This document shows, piece after piece, positions 5,561 to 14,490 of a stretch of 15,953 bases of DNA. The number at the start of each line of letters is the position of its first letter. The first letter of the stretch is position 1. Source of the stretch: JANXLS01 sp038227045 (lineage in GTDB: Bacteria > Planctomycetota > SZUA-567 > H5-PLA8); assembly GCA_038227045.1 (NCBI GenBank), contig JBBRQD010000122.1, forward strand, positions 1 to 15,953. The letters run 5' to 3'. The notes beneath the pieces are model-generated. The model searched no databases. It had not been told where the DNA came from and saw only the letters and a list, made by a program, of their open reading frames with translations. The translations under genes were made by a program, and so were the position numbers.

Positions 5561-8500
5561 GCACGAACGATGCGGCAATCGCGCAACCGGAGCAGCGGTT
5601 GCACGACTATTTGTGCAAGCGGTTCAGCAAAGGCGCTTCCGGCACCGACGAAATTCTGAGCGTCCTGCTTCCATTATTCCGGCAGGTCCTTGCGGTGCAT
5701 TTACGCGGTCAGGTGGCGCCGTTTGTCGGGCTGAATGAAATCCGGGTGACGAGCGACGCGGGCTGGTTCCCCGAAGCTTCCGCATTGAAGCCGCGCAGCA
5801 ACCCGGCCGCGTTGCGAGAGATCGATGTCGTCGACAGCCGCGCGCTCGAAATCACCGGCCGCAGCGATATCCGCGAAAATGATGCAGGCGCAATCAAGGT
5901 GACCAATCTGCAGATCGGCAAGCGCGGAGAGAAAATTTCGCGCCCGATATTTTTGCCCGGATTCATTTCATGGGAGCACGAGGTCGAACACCACGACCAG
6001 CTCACGGATATATTTTCACTCGGCATGATCTTGGCGAGCGCGGCTACGGGGTTGGATCTCGCGGATGAAGAAGAGCTAGAACAGTTCGTCGAGCAGCGCG
6101 CAAACCTGTTCGCGCTCAATGCCAGACTGCATCCGGTGGTCGGAAAGGCGATCGTCCGCATGACCGATCCGCAGCGCCGGCAGCGGGCGCAGGATCTCGC
6201 CGCGTTGATCGACACGCTGACAAACTACCGCATGCAAACGCTTGTGCCCGACCTGGAGTTTTCGCGCATCCGCGGGTTCAAGGAGGCAGGCTACACCGAG
6301 CGCAGCAAGCTGATCCAGCAGCGCCTACGCGACCGGCTTTTCGACACGTCGCGCCGCAATCGGCTGATCTACTTTCGGCCGACCATGCAAATGCTGAATC
6401 TGACCCTCGGCTCGGTGCCTCTGATGTTGGATTACAAAAACATATCGGCGGATTCGCTGTGTACCTGGCAGGGCACTTTTGCGAAAATAGTGTCGAATGG
6501 CGAGACGGTGCAGTTGGGCAAATACCTGCGCTTTGAGGACGCGCCATATTTGCCGGGCTTGCTGGATCAGATCAAAAATCAGGAAGCGCGCGACCGTACC
6601 GAATACGGCTTCAGCCAACTGCGGCTCGTCGTGGCGTTCCTGCGTTGGCACAATTTGAAGGATGTCAAAGAGGAACGCATCACATCGCCACTTGTGCTGC
6701 TGCCCGTGAGCGTCAATAAAAAGAAAGGTGTCCGCGATAGTTTCACATTGACGCCGCTGAGCACCGAGGCGGAGATCAACCCGATTCTGCGCTATCAGTT
6801 TCGACAGGTTTATGGCTTGCAGTTGCCTGAGATCATCGATCTTGCGCAGACGGATTTGAACACGTTCTTCGATGTCCTTCAGAAACAAATCCATGCCAGC
6901 GAGCCGGGCATCACCCTGCGTATGATTGACAAGCCGCAGATCAAGCTGGTTCACGAACGGGCAAGATTGCGCGCGGAAATGTTCCGCCGCCGTACACGGC
7001 TGACTGGACTCGGGGCGCGGACGCATTGCAACATCGATTACTCGTACGCGCGCGAGAATTTTCAGCCTCTCGGCATGCAGCTTTTTTTGAAGCGCGTGAT
7101 GCCATCGCCGATGCCGCTGCAGTCGATCGCTGGCGAAGGGCCGAAGCCGCGCTTTCCGAACATGGTCGGGCCGGCCGACGCAGGCGGCGGCGTCATTCGC
7201 GAACGCGACGCGTATGTATTGCAGGAAGATACGACGGCCAATCCATACGTCTGGGACTTCGATCTGTGCAGCCTGACACTGGGGAATTTTAATTACCGCA
7301 AGATGTCGCTTGTACAGGATTACACGTCGTTGCTTGAGGGAGATTTCAATAATCGGGCGTTTGACTCCGTTTTTTCCCTTCATCCCCGAAAGCCGGCGTT
7401 CGAAGAATTGTTGCCGCTGAACCCCGCGGAGTCGTTTCAAATTGTGGCGAGCGATCCGACACAAATGACGGCGGTCACACGCGCGCGCAGCGGCTCCAGC
7501 TACATCATCCAAGGGCCGCCCGGAACCGGAAAATCGCAGACGATCACTAACCTGATCGCGGATTACTCAGCGCGCGGAAAACGTGTGTTGTTTGTGTGTG
7601 AAAAGCGCGCCGCGATCGATGTCGTGTTCCACCGCCTGAAACAGCGCGGACTCGAAAAACTATGCTGTCTGATTCACGATTCGCAGGCCGACAAGAAGTC
7701 GTTCATCCAGGACCTGAAAGCAACGTACGAAGGTTATTTGAGCGCCCCCGATGGGCTGAAGTCGCTGGCCGATTCACGCGAGCAACTTGCCAAACAACTG
7801 CATTTCGATCTCGATGTGCTACAGCGATTCGCGGCGGCGATGGAACATGTCGAAACTCGCGATGGCCTTTCGCTGCGCGCGATTTATCTGCGCCTGATCG
7901 AGCTGGCGGACAGTATCCCGCAAGTTTCAGACGCGGACGCGGAACAATTGCCCGATTATTCGGTCTGGCCTAAATTCGGACAGAGCGTCCATACGCTTTC
8001 GCGGATTCTCGGCGAATCCGGTGGTGATGCCGTGTTCGCGAAAAATGCGCTGCGGCATCTGGCACATGCCGCGATTCTTGCCGAACGTCCGATCGAAACC
8101 ATCACTTCGGCAATGGATTCGGTTGCTGAGCCGTTGAATGAATTGAAGCGTGTCTTGATAGAATCGACCGCTCCGGCAGATGCACTCAAAAATTTGGAAG
8201 AAGTCGCGGCGCTGGTCCGATATGCCGCGCGCGTGAAGCCGCTGATCGACTGCGGCCAGATTCAACTGCTGAACGCTCAGGACCCCGGCGTCGGCAAATT
8301 AAAGGATGCATTTAACCAACGGCGCACATTGATCGAACGCAAATCAGCGGCGCTGAAAAAGACGGAGCATTGGCGCGACAAAATTCCCGCGAGCGATCTG
8401 CGAGCCGTGACGGACGCGGCCCGCAAATACGAAGGATCCTTCCTTCGTTTCCTGTCCCCAGGATTCTGGAAATTGCGCGGCATCCTGCACGCGCGTTATG

Positions 8501-10740
8501 ATTTCGCCGCTCATGTCGCCGCTCCGACTTGGGTGAGTGTGCTGAAGGATCTCGCGGCCGAGTACGCCGCGAGCGAGGCGCTCGACAGTGAACATTTGCG
8601 CGAGCGCGACGTTTACAAAACGGACGACGTCGAGACGCTGCTCGCCAACATCGAGGCGCTTCACGCCGGCGGGTCCGCGATGCGGGCGGGGCAACGCGCA
8701 CTCCGGCAGCGGCTACTTTCCGGAGAAGCGGGCGCAGATGTAATAATTAAGCTAATCGGCGCCGGACCGCTGGTGAAAGAGATTGAACTACTACTCGCGC
8801 CGGTTCTTGCGAATTATTCGAAATGCGATCTGGCGCAAATCAACGCAGACTTGAGCGGCATCCGGGATGCTCTGCCCATCTTGCCGGAAATTCTGTCGGT
8901 ACTGACGGATCTCCTTTCCGCTCCGCCACCTTTATATGCGGCGCTGGTCGGACGAGAATGGTCCCCGAAGCAATTGGAGGCTGGAATTTTATCAGCGGCA
9001 CTGCTGCGCGCGTATCGGCGCGATCGATCGTTGCTGCGCCTGAACGGGCGCATGCTGGCCCAAAGCGCCGAGCGCACCAAGCAAAATTATGCGGAATGGA
9101 TGGTGTTGAATTCGAAAGTGATCCTGGCAAAAGCACATGCGGGATTTATTGAGCGTGCGAATTTGTCTAATATTCCCGCGGCGCAATTGAACGCCGATCA
9201 GAAGGAGTTCAAGAAGATCTATACAAAGGGGCGCCGCGAACTGGAGCACGAGTTCGGCAAGGTCATGCGTTTCCGCTCGATTCGCGATTTGTCGGATGAT
9301 GAAACCGGTGCGGTTGTCGCAGACCTGAAGCCGATCTGGCTCATGAGTCCGTTGAGCGTTTCGGATACGCTGCCCCTCGCCGGCGCGCGCTTTGACGTGG
9401 TGATCTTTGACGAAGCCAGCCAGATTCCGCTCGAAGAAGCGATTCCTGCACTGTACCGCGCCGCGCAAATCATCGTTGTTGGCGACGAGATGCAGCTCCC
9501 GCCGACAGACTTTTTTGGATCCGGCTCGAGGGAGGACGAAGAAGATTCCGTTGTGCCGGACGTCGATTTAGATGGCATTGGATTCGAATTGAATGCCGAC
9601 AGTTTCCTGACGCAATCGGCCGCCAATCTGCCTTCAACAATGTTGTGCTGGCACTATCGAAGCCGCTCCGAATCGCTGATCAGTTTTTCCAATGCGGCGT
9701 TTTACAGCCGCAAATTGCTTACAGTACCGGACGTCGATGGGGACGTAGCGAAGCAGCCGATCGAGGCCGTGAATCCCGAAGCGGGCGACAATCATTTCGC
9801 TCACGTACTCGATCGCCCGGTCAGCTTCCACTACATGCCCAACGGCATTTACGCCGATCGCCAGAACCCAACCGAGGCCGCGTACATTGCGCGGCTCGTT
9901 CGCGGAATTCTCAATTCGAAAACCGGTGAGAGCATTGGCATCGTCGCGTTCTCGGAGGCGCAGCAGAGCGAGATTGAATCTGCGTTGAATGCGCTGGCAG
10001 CCGACGACAGTGCGTTCGACGAAGTGCTACAGGCGGAGTTTGCCCGAGAGGAGGACGAACAATTTTGCGGGCTGTTTGTCAAGAATCTTGAAAACGTGCA
10101 GGGCGATGAACGCGACATCATCATCATGAGCGTGTGCTACGGATATGACGCGAACAAAAAGATGCTGATGAACTTCGGCCCCATAAACAAGAACGGCGGC
10201 GAGAAGCGCCTGAACGTGGTTTTCTCCCGTGCCCGTAAGCACATGGCGCTGGTCGCGTCGATCCACAGCACCGCCATCACCAACGATTACAACGAAGGTG
10301 CGAATTGTCTCAAGCGCTATCTTGCGTATGCGGAAGCGCTGTCGGCCGGGCAGTACGATGTGGCGCGCCGCGTGCTCGGAACGTTCTCGTCGGAAAGGAG
10401 TGTAACTGGAAAAGTATCTGAGTGCGATGGTCTGTCAAACACCATCGCCGCGGCTTTGCGCTCCCGTGGGTATGAAGCCGACCTTGCCGTTGGTCAATCC
10501 GATTTCCGCTGCGACGTGGCGGTGCGGAGAAAAGGCGAACCGTGTTACGCGCTCGGAATTCTGATCGACAAAAGCGGGCCGAGGCACTTATCCTCGATCC
10601 TTGAACAGTACATCTTGCGTCCCGCGGTATTAAACGGATTTGGTTGGCAAATAGTGCGAATTACTACAAAGGACTGGCATCATGAACGCGAAGTGGTTCT
10701 AACCGCTCTAACCCGCATTTTGTCCAAAGAACCAGCATGA
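5557..10740 (+). CDS. Kinase-like / DUF4011 / SF1 helicase / PD-(D/E)XK fusion protein, putative defence effector
   Basis: This 1727-residue protein has four parts. Residues about 125-225 read like a protein-kinase C-lobe (FLPGFISWE, then DIFSLGMILASAATGLDL and a final RRQRAQDL helix), but no glycine loop, HRD or DFG is seen, so it is probably a pseudokinase. DUF4011 starts near 255 (RDRLFDTSRRNRLIYF). The Upf1-like SF1 helicase has GPPGTGKS 653-660, DEASQ 1285-1289, GDEMQLPPT 1309-1317, HYRS 1366-1369, VQGDERD 1514-1520 and VVFSRAR 1554-1560, with a ~600-residue helical insertion between motifs I and II. A C-terminal REase-like domain (about 1625-1727; GQSDFRCDVAV, ALGILIDK, GWQIVRI) resembles MTES_1575/Vsr-type nucleases. 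Related COG1112 proteins occur in anti-phage systems such as Mokosh. It is coupled to the M48 gene. Confidence 0.88.
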   Translation: MSTNDAAIAQPEQRLHDYLCKRFSKGASGTDEILSVLLPLFRQVLAVHLRGQVAPFVGLNEIRVTSDAGWFPEASALKPRSNPAALREIDVVDSRALEITGRSDIRENDAGAIKVTNLQIGKRGEKISRPIFLPGFISWEHEVEHHDQLTDIFSLGMILASAATGLDLADEEELEQFVEQRANLFALNARLHPVVGKAIVRMTDPQRRQRAQDLAALIDTLTNYRMQTLVPDLEFSRIRGFKEAGYTERSKLIQQRLRDRLFDTSRRNRLIYFRPTMQMLNLTLGSVPLMLDYKNISADSLCTWQGTFAKIVSNGETVQLGKYLRFEDAPYLPGLLDQIKNQEARDRTEYGFSQLRLVVAFLRWHNLKDVKEERITSPLVLLPVSVNKKKGVRDSFTLTPLSTEAEINPILRYQFRQVYGLQLPEIIDLAQTDLNTFFDVLQKQIHASEPGITLRMIDKPQIKLVHERARLRAEMFRRRTRLTGLGARTHCNIDYSYARENFQPLGMQLFLKRVMPSPMPLQSIAGEGPKPRFPNMVGPADAGGGVIRERDAYVLQEDTTANPYVWDFDLCSLTLGNFNYRKMSLVQDYTSLLEGDFNNRAFDSVFSLHPRKPAFEELLPLNPAESFQIVASDPTQMTAVTRARSGSSYIIQGPPGTGKSQTITNLIADYSARGKRVLFVCEKRAAIDVVFHRLKQRGLEKLCCLIHDSQADKKSFIQDLKATYEGYLSAPDGLKSLADSREQLAKQLHFDLDVLQRFAAAMEHVETRDGLSLRAIYLRLIELADSIPQVSDADAEQLPDYSVWPKFGQSVHTLSRILGESGGDAVFAKNALRHLAHAAILAERPIETITSAMDSVAEPLNELKRVLIESTAPADALKNLEEVAALVRYAARVKPLIDCGQIQLLNAQDPGVGKLKDAFNQRRTLIERKSAALKKTEHWRDKIPASDLRAVTDAARKYEGSFLRFLSPGFWKLRGILHARYDFAAHVAAPTWVSVLKDLAAEYAASEALDSEHLRERDVYKTDDVETLLANIEALHAGGSAMRAGQRALRQRLLSGEAGADVIIKLIGAGPLVKEIELLLAPVLANYSKCDLAQINADLSGIRDALPILPEILSVLTDLLSAPPPLYAALVGREWSPKQLEAGILSAALLRAYRRDRSLLRLNGRMLAQSAERTKQNYAEWMVLNSKVILAKAHAGFIERANLSNIPAAQLNADQKEFKKIYTKGRRELEHEFGKVMRFRSIRDLSDDETGAVVADLKPIWLMSPLSVSDTLPLAGARFDVVIFDEASQIPLEEAIPALYRAAQIIVVGDEMQLPPTDFFGSGSREDEEDSVVPDVDLDGIGFELNADSFLTQSAANLPSTMLCWHYRSRSESLISFSNAAFYSRKLLTVPDVDGDVAKQPIEAVNPEAGDNHFAHVLDRPVSFHYMPNGIYADRQNPTEAAYIARLVRGILNSKTGESIGIVAFSEAQQSEIESALNALAADDSAFDEVLQAEFAREEDEQFCGLFVKNLENVQGDERDIIIMSVCYGYDANKKMLMNFGPINKNGGEKRLNVVFSRARKHMALVASIHSTAITNDYNEGANCLKRYLAYAEALSAGQYDVARRVLGTFSSERSVTGKVSECDGLSNTIAAALRSRGYEADLAVGQSDFRCDVAVRRKGEPCYALGILIDKSGPRHLSSILEQYILRPAVLNGFGWQIVRITTKDWHHEREVVLTALTRILSKEPA

Positions 10741-10763
10741 TTTGCGATGAGGTGCGCGCGACA

Positions 10764-10782
10764 CCTATAGTGCACATATAGG
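10764..10782. repeat. 19-bp palindrome after the helicase gene
   Basis: CCTATA (10764-10769) and TATAGG (10777-10782) flank the self-complementary centre GTGCAC. It lies 24 bases after the helicase stop codon and overlaps the end of the beta-helix remnant. There is no T-tract. It may be a weak terminator or protein site, or chance. Confidence 0.3.
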
Positions 10783-10945
10783 CGATGATATTGTTGTCGA
10801 TCGTGCAGGGGCCGTCCCCAAGCTCAAGGAAAACGCTCGCCATTGCGTTGCCAATAAAAACATTTCGGGTAATTCGCGCATCCTTCCAACCGTTGTCGAG
10901 CCAGATGCCGAAACTGGTGCAACGCATTACTCGTCCATCTGCGTT
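10778..10945 (-). pseudogene. Remnant of a parallel beta-helix protein
   Basis: On the minus strand about 56 codons read NADGRVMRCTSFGIWLDNG, then ARITRNVFIGNAMASVFLELGDGPCTIDNNIIAY. The G-I-W-L-D, R-x-T-R-N-x-F, and G-P-x-x-I-D-N-N-I spacing is the coil-by-coil pattern of right-handed parallel beta-helix proteins, often carbohydrate-active secreted enzymes of several hundred residues. There is no proper start. The upstream side runs straight into an inverted repeat and the downstream side into the helicase gene. Only a scrap of a larger gene survives, a sign of past rearrangement here. Confidence 0.6.
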
Positions 10946-10961
10946 CGTGAATCGTTTCAAA

Positions 10962-11023
10962 CGGCGGTTGAAAACTGGACCGCCGCTCGGCCCTCCGCCC
11001 ACCGCTCCAGTTTTCAACCGCCG
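10962..11023. repeat. 18-bp perfect inverted repeat in the convergent gap
   Basis: The sequence 10962-10979 and its exact reverse complement at 11006-11023 (core GGTTGAAAACTGG) are separated by 26 GC-rich bases. It sits between the convergent helicase and rtcR genes. It could be a bidirectional terminator, although there is no T-tract, or a member of a dispersed palindromic repeat family. The rest of 10741-11104 holds only the beta-helix remnant and a short palindrome. Confidence 0.65.
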
Positions 11024-11104
11024 GTTACAGGGCCGGGTACTGAAAACTCAAAATCCCCAATACAGTACCAGCTGACATTGCATGCCACAGCAAACTCGAT
11101 TTTA

Positions 11105-12712
11105 TTATTTTTTCCACGATAGTTTTAGTTGCTGCCAAATGAGCCCAAAGCGCGCCAGATATTTACGCAGCCGATCGGCGTCATTGCTCGTGGCTTTGTT
11201 TAAACGCGTGCGATCGAACAGCATGCGGCCGGCTTCGGATAGGGATTGAGTTTCACGGCAAACATTCATAACCTGCTGCAATTGGAGTCGGTCGAACAAG
11301 TCGAAGTTCTGAACTTGCTTCGATCCCAGCAGAACATCAAGGTTTGTTGCCACGTGCGTTTCGGTACAGTGCCAAGCGTTTTTGAGCCGTTCGATTTCCT
11401 CATCGACCAGTTCAAGTGTGATGCGGCCGCCGACGGCCAGAGTGGCCATGCGAGATACGGCGGCATTCAGATCGCGGAAGTTGCCGCGCCACTCGGCCGT
11501 TTTGGAAACCGCGAACTTGAGAAATTCGGTGCGGGCTTCCTTATTCAAGGTGATTTGCGTGCCTGAAATTCGCGCGAATTGCTTCAGTTCGTAGTCCAGG
11601 TTTGGCTCGATATCTTCGGGGCGCTCGCTCAAGCCAGGGAGGCAGAATGTCCAGAGATTGATGCGCGCCAAAAGGTCCTCACGGAAGTGACCCTGCTGAA
11701 CTGCGGCCGAGAGATCCTGATTGGTGCCGGCGATGAGCTGGAAATCGCTGCGTACTTCGCGGTCGGAACCGTATGGCATGAAGACCTTTTCCTCGATCGC
11801 GCTCAGCAGCATCGCTTGCTCGTCGGCCCCCAATTCGCCGATTTCATCAAGGAACAACATACCCTGATCCGCTTTGCGCAGCAGGCCGGGACGGTCTGAA
11901 CTGGCGCCCGTGAACGCGCCTTTAACATGTCCGAAAAGCGCCGACATAGCGCCGTCGCCGCGCAGTGTGGCGCAGTTGACCTCGATAAAATTGCCTTTCA
12001 CGAGGTTGCGTGACTTTTTGAGCTCATGAATGCGCCGGGCCAACCGTGATTTTCCAGCGCCGGTCGGGCCGTTGAGCAGCAGCGGCGCGCGGCTGGCGAC
12101 GACCACCTGTTCGATGCGGTCAATAAGCGCGTTGAAGGCGGCGTTGCGCGTCTCGATGCCTGATTTCAGAAATGACGTGCCTTCGCGCTGCTCGGTCTGA
12201 AAGCGCGAGGCCAGCCGGTCGTATTTGGACAGGTCCAAATCAATGATGCGGAAACCGCCTGGCGCTCCACTGTGTTGTCGCGGTGGCGGCTCGCACTGAA
12301 TCAGCCGCGCAGGGAGATAGTGCGTCTCCGCGAGAAGAAAGAGACAAATCTGGGCGACATGTGTGCCGGTGGTGATGTTAACCAGATACTCTTCGTTTTC
12401 AGTGTCGAAGGGATAGGAACGCGCGAAATCGTGGAGCGCGCCGTAGACCTGTTCGAAGTCCCAGGGGTCGTCGAACTCAATATGCCGGCTGTGCACCGCG
12501 CTTTCCGGCGAGACCGAACGAATGTCCGACAGGATCGTTTTCGCGAGGCTTTCATACTTTCTTTGATGCAGCAGCTCAAAGCGGTGGACGAGTAGTTCTT
12601 CGTTCTGGCACAGAGCCACCGTGGGCCGCCAGTGTTCCCAGCGCTTCGGGCCGTGGCCGTTGTCGAGAGTCGGACCCAGAAGGCCGATGACCACCGTACG
12701 TTTTGATTTCAT
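11105..12712 (-). CDS. rtcR: RtcR, sigma-54-dependent activator of the RNA-repair locus
   Basis: The 535-residue protein has the RtcR layout. An N-terminal sensor of the CARF type (VVIGLLGPTLDNG at 7-19; NITTGTHVAQICLFLLAET at 112-130) is followed by an AAA+ sigma-54 interaction domain with Walker A GPTGAGKS (215-222), the sigma-54-contacting GAFTGA (265-270), Walker B LFLDE (286-290) and REDLLARINLW (344-354). The C-terminal ~65 residues are helical and should hold the DNA-binding helix-turn-helix. In known systems the sensor responds to RNA-damage products and releases the AAA+ ring to open a sigma-54 promoter. It is divergent from rsr with a 197-bp intergenic region containing such a promoter. 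The ribosome binding site is weak (AAGA). Confidence 0.95.
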   Translation of the reverse strand: MKSKRTVVIGLLGPTLDNGHGPKRWEHWRPTVALCQNEELLVHRFELLHQRKYESLAKTILSDIRSVSPESAVHSRHIEFDDPWDFEQVYGALHDFARSYPFDTENEEYLVNITTGTHVAQICLFLLAETHYLPARLIQCEPPPRQHSGAPGGFRIIDLDLSKYDRLASRFQTEQREGTSFLKSGIETRNAAFNALIDRIEQVVVASRAPLLLNGPTGAGKSRLARRIHELKKSRNLVKGNFIEVNCATLRGDGAMSALFGHVKGAFTGASSDRPGLLRKADQGMLFLDEIGELGADEQAMLLSAIEEKVFMPYGSDREVRSDFQLIAGTNQDLSAAVQQGHFREDLLARINLWTFCLPGLSERPEDIEPNLDYELKQFARISGTQITLNKEARTEFLKFAVSKTAEWRGNFRDLNAAVSRMATLAVGGRITLELVDEEIERLKNAWHCTETHVATNLDVLLGSKQVQNFDLFDRLQLQQVMNVCRETQSLSEAGRMLFDRTRLNKATSNDADRLRKYLARFGLIWQQLKLSWKK

Positions 12713-12729
12713 AGATTATATTCTTATGT

Positions 12730-12745
12730 TTATCTTTATGGATAA
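12730..12745. promoter_or_regulatory. Inverted repeat, candidate RtcR upstream site 1
   Basis: TTATC and GATAA flank TTTATG. It lies about 110 bases upstream of the sigma-54 promoter and just inside the leader of rtcR, a normal distance for an enhancer-type activator site that could also autoregulate rtcR. Assignment is by position only. Confidence 0.35.
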
Positions 12746-12786
12746 GCATGCCGCTCGCCCAGTGCTGTGCAAGTCGAAAACCTCGG

Positions 12787-12805
12787 TTTCATTTTACCTA
12801 TGAAA
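12787..12805. promoter_or_regulatory. Inverted repeat, candidate RtcR upstream site 2
   Basis: TTTCAT (12787-12792) and ATGAAA (12800-12805) are perfect six-base arms around seven bases, about 40 bases upstream of the -24 element. Together with the repeats at 12730 and 12820 it gives three palindromes in one intergenic region, though their sequences differ. Confidence 0.35.
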
Positions 12806-12819
12806 ATCACAGGCGATGT

Positions 12820-12838
12820 GAATAAATCCAATTTATTC
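12820..12838. promoter_or_regulatory. Inverted repeat next to the sigma-54 promoter
   Basis: GAATAAAT and ATTTATTC are perfect eight-base arms around CCA, ending six bases before the conserved GG. The AT-rich site could bind a bending protein or RtcR, or help melt DNA. It is closer to the promoter than most activator sites. Confidence 0.4.
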
Positions 12839-12842
12839 GCCC

Positions 12843-12860
12843 TTGGCACGCCCCGTGCAC
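12843..12860 (+). promoter_or_regulatory. Sigma-54 promoter of the rsr operon
   Basis: TTGGCACG-CCCCG-TGCAC has GG at 12845-12846 and GC at 12857-12858, exactly ten bases apart, matching the -24/-12 consensus TGGCAC-N5-TTGC very well. Transcription should begin near 12870, leaving a ~40-base leader before rsr. Its position opposite rtcR is the standard arrangement for RtcR-controlled RNA-repair operons. Confidence 0.88.
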
Positions 12861-12909
12861 TTCTTGATCCATGTCCTGTTAGTTCAACTTGTCCGAAAGG
12901 AATGCTGCG

Positions 12910-14466
12910 ATGGCGAACAAGACTTTGTTTCAATCGGTAGTGGGTGCGCTTCTTCCGCGGACGAACGCGGTGAACAAGGAACATGCGCGCGCATATGCGT
13001 ATGCCCCCAAACATGCGCTGGCGCAGTACGCGGCGACCGGCAGCATGAATGCGACGTTCTACGCCGGCGCCGACGAGCAGTTGAAGGCCGTGCTCGAATT
13101 GTGCGAAACGATCGAACCCGAGTTCATCGCGCGCACGGCGCTATTCTGCCGCGAACGGGCATATATGAAGGATCTGCCGGCGCTGCTGTGCGCGGTGCTG
13201 GCGAAGCGCAACGCAGGGTTGCTGTGCGAAGTTTTCGGGCGCGTGATCGACAACGGCAAGATGCTGCGCAACTTTATTCAGATCGTGCGCTCGGGCGTGA
13301 CCGGCCGCAAGTCGCTGGGTACTCTGCCCAAGCGTCTCGTTCAGAAGTGGTTCGACGCGCGTTCGGACGAGGCGATCTTCAAGGCATCGGTGGGCAACGA
13401 TCCGTCGCTGGCGGACGTGATCAAGATGGTCCACCCGAAGCCCGGCACGCCCGCACGCGCGGCGTTGTTCGGCTATCTGATCGGCAAGTCGTATGACGCG
13501 GCAATGCTGCCGGAGCTGGTGCAGCGTTTTGAAGCCTTCAAGCGCGGCGAGACCGCGGATGTTCCGGCAGTGCCTTTCGAAATGTTGACGGCGCTGGAGC
13601 TGAGTGAGAACGCGTGGGCGCAGATTGCCCTGAACGCGCCGTGGCAGATGACGCGCATGAACCTGAACACGTTCCAGCGGCATGGCGTGTTCAACTCGGC
13701 GAAGATGACGGCCCTCGTCGTGCGCCGGCTGGCTGATGGCGATGCGATCGTGAAAGCGCGCGCACTGCCGTATCAGTTGTTGGTCGCGTATACGATGGCG
13801 GATACGAATGTGCCGGCGAATGTTCGCGACGCATTGCAGGACGCAATGGAGCACGCGCTGAAGAACGTTCCCGCGCTGGACGGCCATGTGTACGTGTGCC
13901 CCGACGTTTCGGGTTCGATGTCCTCGTCCGTGACGGGTGTGCGCAAGGGCGCAACGTCGAAGGTGCGCTGCATCGACGTGGCGGCACTGATGGCTGCAGC
14001 CGTGCTGCGCAAGAACCCGAAGGCGGAAGTGATTCCATTCGAGGGCAAGGTCGTCAGCGTATCGCTGAATGCCCGCGACAGCGTGATGACCAATGCGAAG
14101 GTTCTTGCGTCGATCGGTGGTGGCGCGACGAACTGCAGTGCGCCACTGGAATTGCTCAACGCCCGCAAGGCGAAGGGCGATCTGGTGATCTACGTCTCGG
14201 ACAACCAGTCGTGGGTGGACGCGGCAGGCCCCGGCCAGGCGACGCGAATGATGGCGCAGTGGGCCGCGTTCAAGTCGCGCAACCCGAACGCGAAGCTGGT
14301 CTGCATCGACATCCAGCCGTACGGAACGACTCAGGCGGCGGAGCGCGCGGACGTGCTAAACATCGGCGGCTTCTCGGACCAGGTGTTCGAAATCCTGGCG
14401 GAGTTCGCATCGGGCCGCTTGAACAAGGATCACTGGATCGGCGTGATTGAAAAGGTTGTTCTTTAA
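12910..14466 (+). CDS. rsr: Rsr, bacterial Ro60 orthologue (TROVE plus vWA)
   Basis: The 518-residue protein binds Y RNAs and misfolded or damaged RNAs and helps nucleases such as PNPase in known bacteria. Residues 1-300 form the TROVE HEAT-like ring (TALFCRERAYMKDLPALL 76-93; KMLRNFIQIVRSGVTGRKSLG 117-137; LTALELSENAWAQIALNAPW 226-245). Residues about 324-518 are a von Willebrand A domain with MIDAS D332-x-S334-x-S336 (PDVSGSMSS), T407 and D431. I start at ATG 12910, eight bases after GAAAGGAA, rather than the TTG at 12889, which lies upstream of that site. It is the first gene after the sigma-54 promoter and is followed directly by the Y-RNA-like array. Confidence 0.95.
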   Translation: MANKTLFQSVVGALLPRTNAVNKEHARAYAYAPKHALAQYAATGSMNATFYAGADEQLKAVLELCETIEPEFIARTALFCRERAYMKDLPALLCAVLAKRNAGLLCEVFGRVIDNGKMLRNFIQIVRSGVTGRKSLGTLPKRLVQKWFDARSDEAIFKASVGNDPSLADVIKMVHPKPGTPARAALFGYLIGKSYDAAMLPELVQRFEAFKRGETADVPAVPFEMLTALELSENAWAQIALNAPWQMTRMNLNTFQRHGVFNSAKMTALVVRRLADGDAIVKARALPYQLLVAYTMADTNVPANVRDALQDAMEHALKNVPALDGHVYVCPDVSGSMSSSVTGVRKGATSKVRCIDVAALMAAAVLRKNPKAEVIPFEGKVVSVSLNARDSVMTNAKVLASIGGGATNCSAPLELLNARKAKGDLVIYVSDNQSWVDAAGPGQATRMMAQWAAFKSRNPNAKLVCIDIQPYGTTQAAERADVLNIGGFSDQVFEILAEFASGRLNKDHWIGVIEKVVL

Positions 14467-14490
14467 CGCCGGTTTCAGGTTTGTTGTGAA

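Noticed and set aside
6325..7512. A 395-codon minus-strand open frame inside the helicase gene
   Set aside because: It is a shadow of the GC-biased helicase codons, with no family features; the plus strand carries all helicase motifs.
10664..11017. An intact minus-strand gene of 117 codons
   Set aside because: Its ends lie in the inverted repeat and inside the helicase gene. Only the central ~56 codons look like protein, so it is treated as a remnant.
12889..12909. TTG 12889 as rsr start
   Set aside because: It lies before the GAAAGGAA ribosome binding site, which is correctly spaced for ATG 12910.
13141..13887. A 248-codon minus-strand open frame inside rsr
   Set aside because: It has a repetitive, arginine-, histidine- and glutamine-rich shadow composition, opposite a clear TROVE protein.
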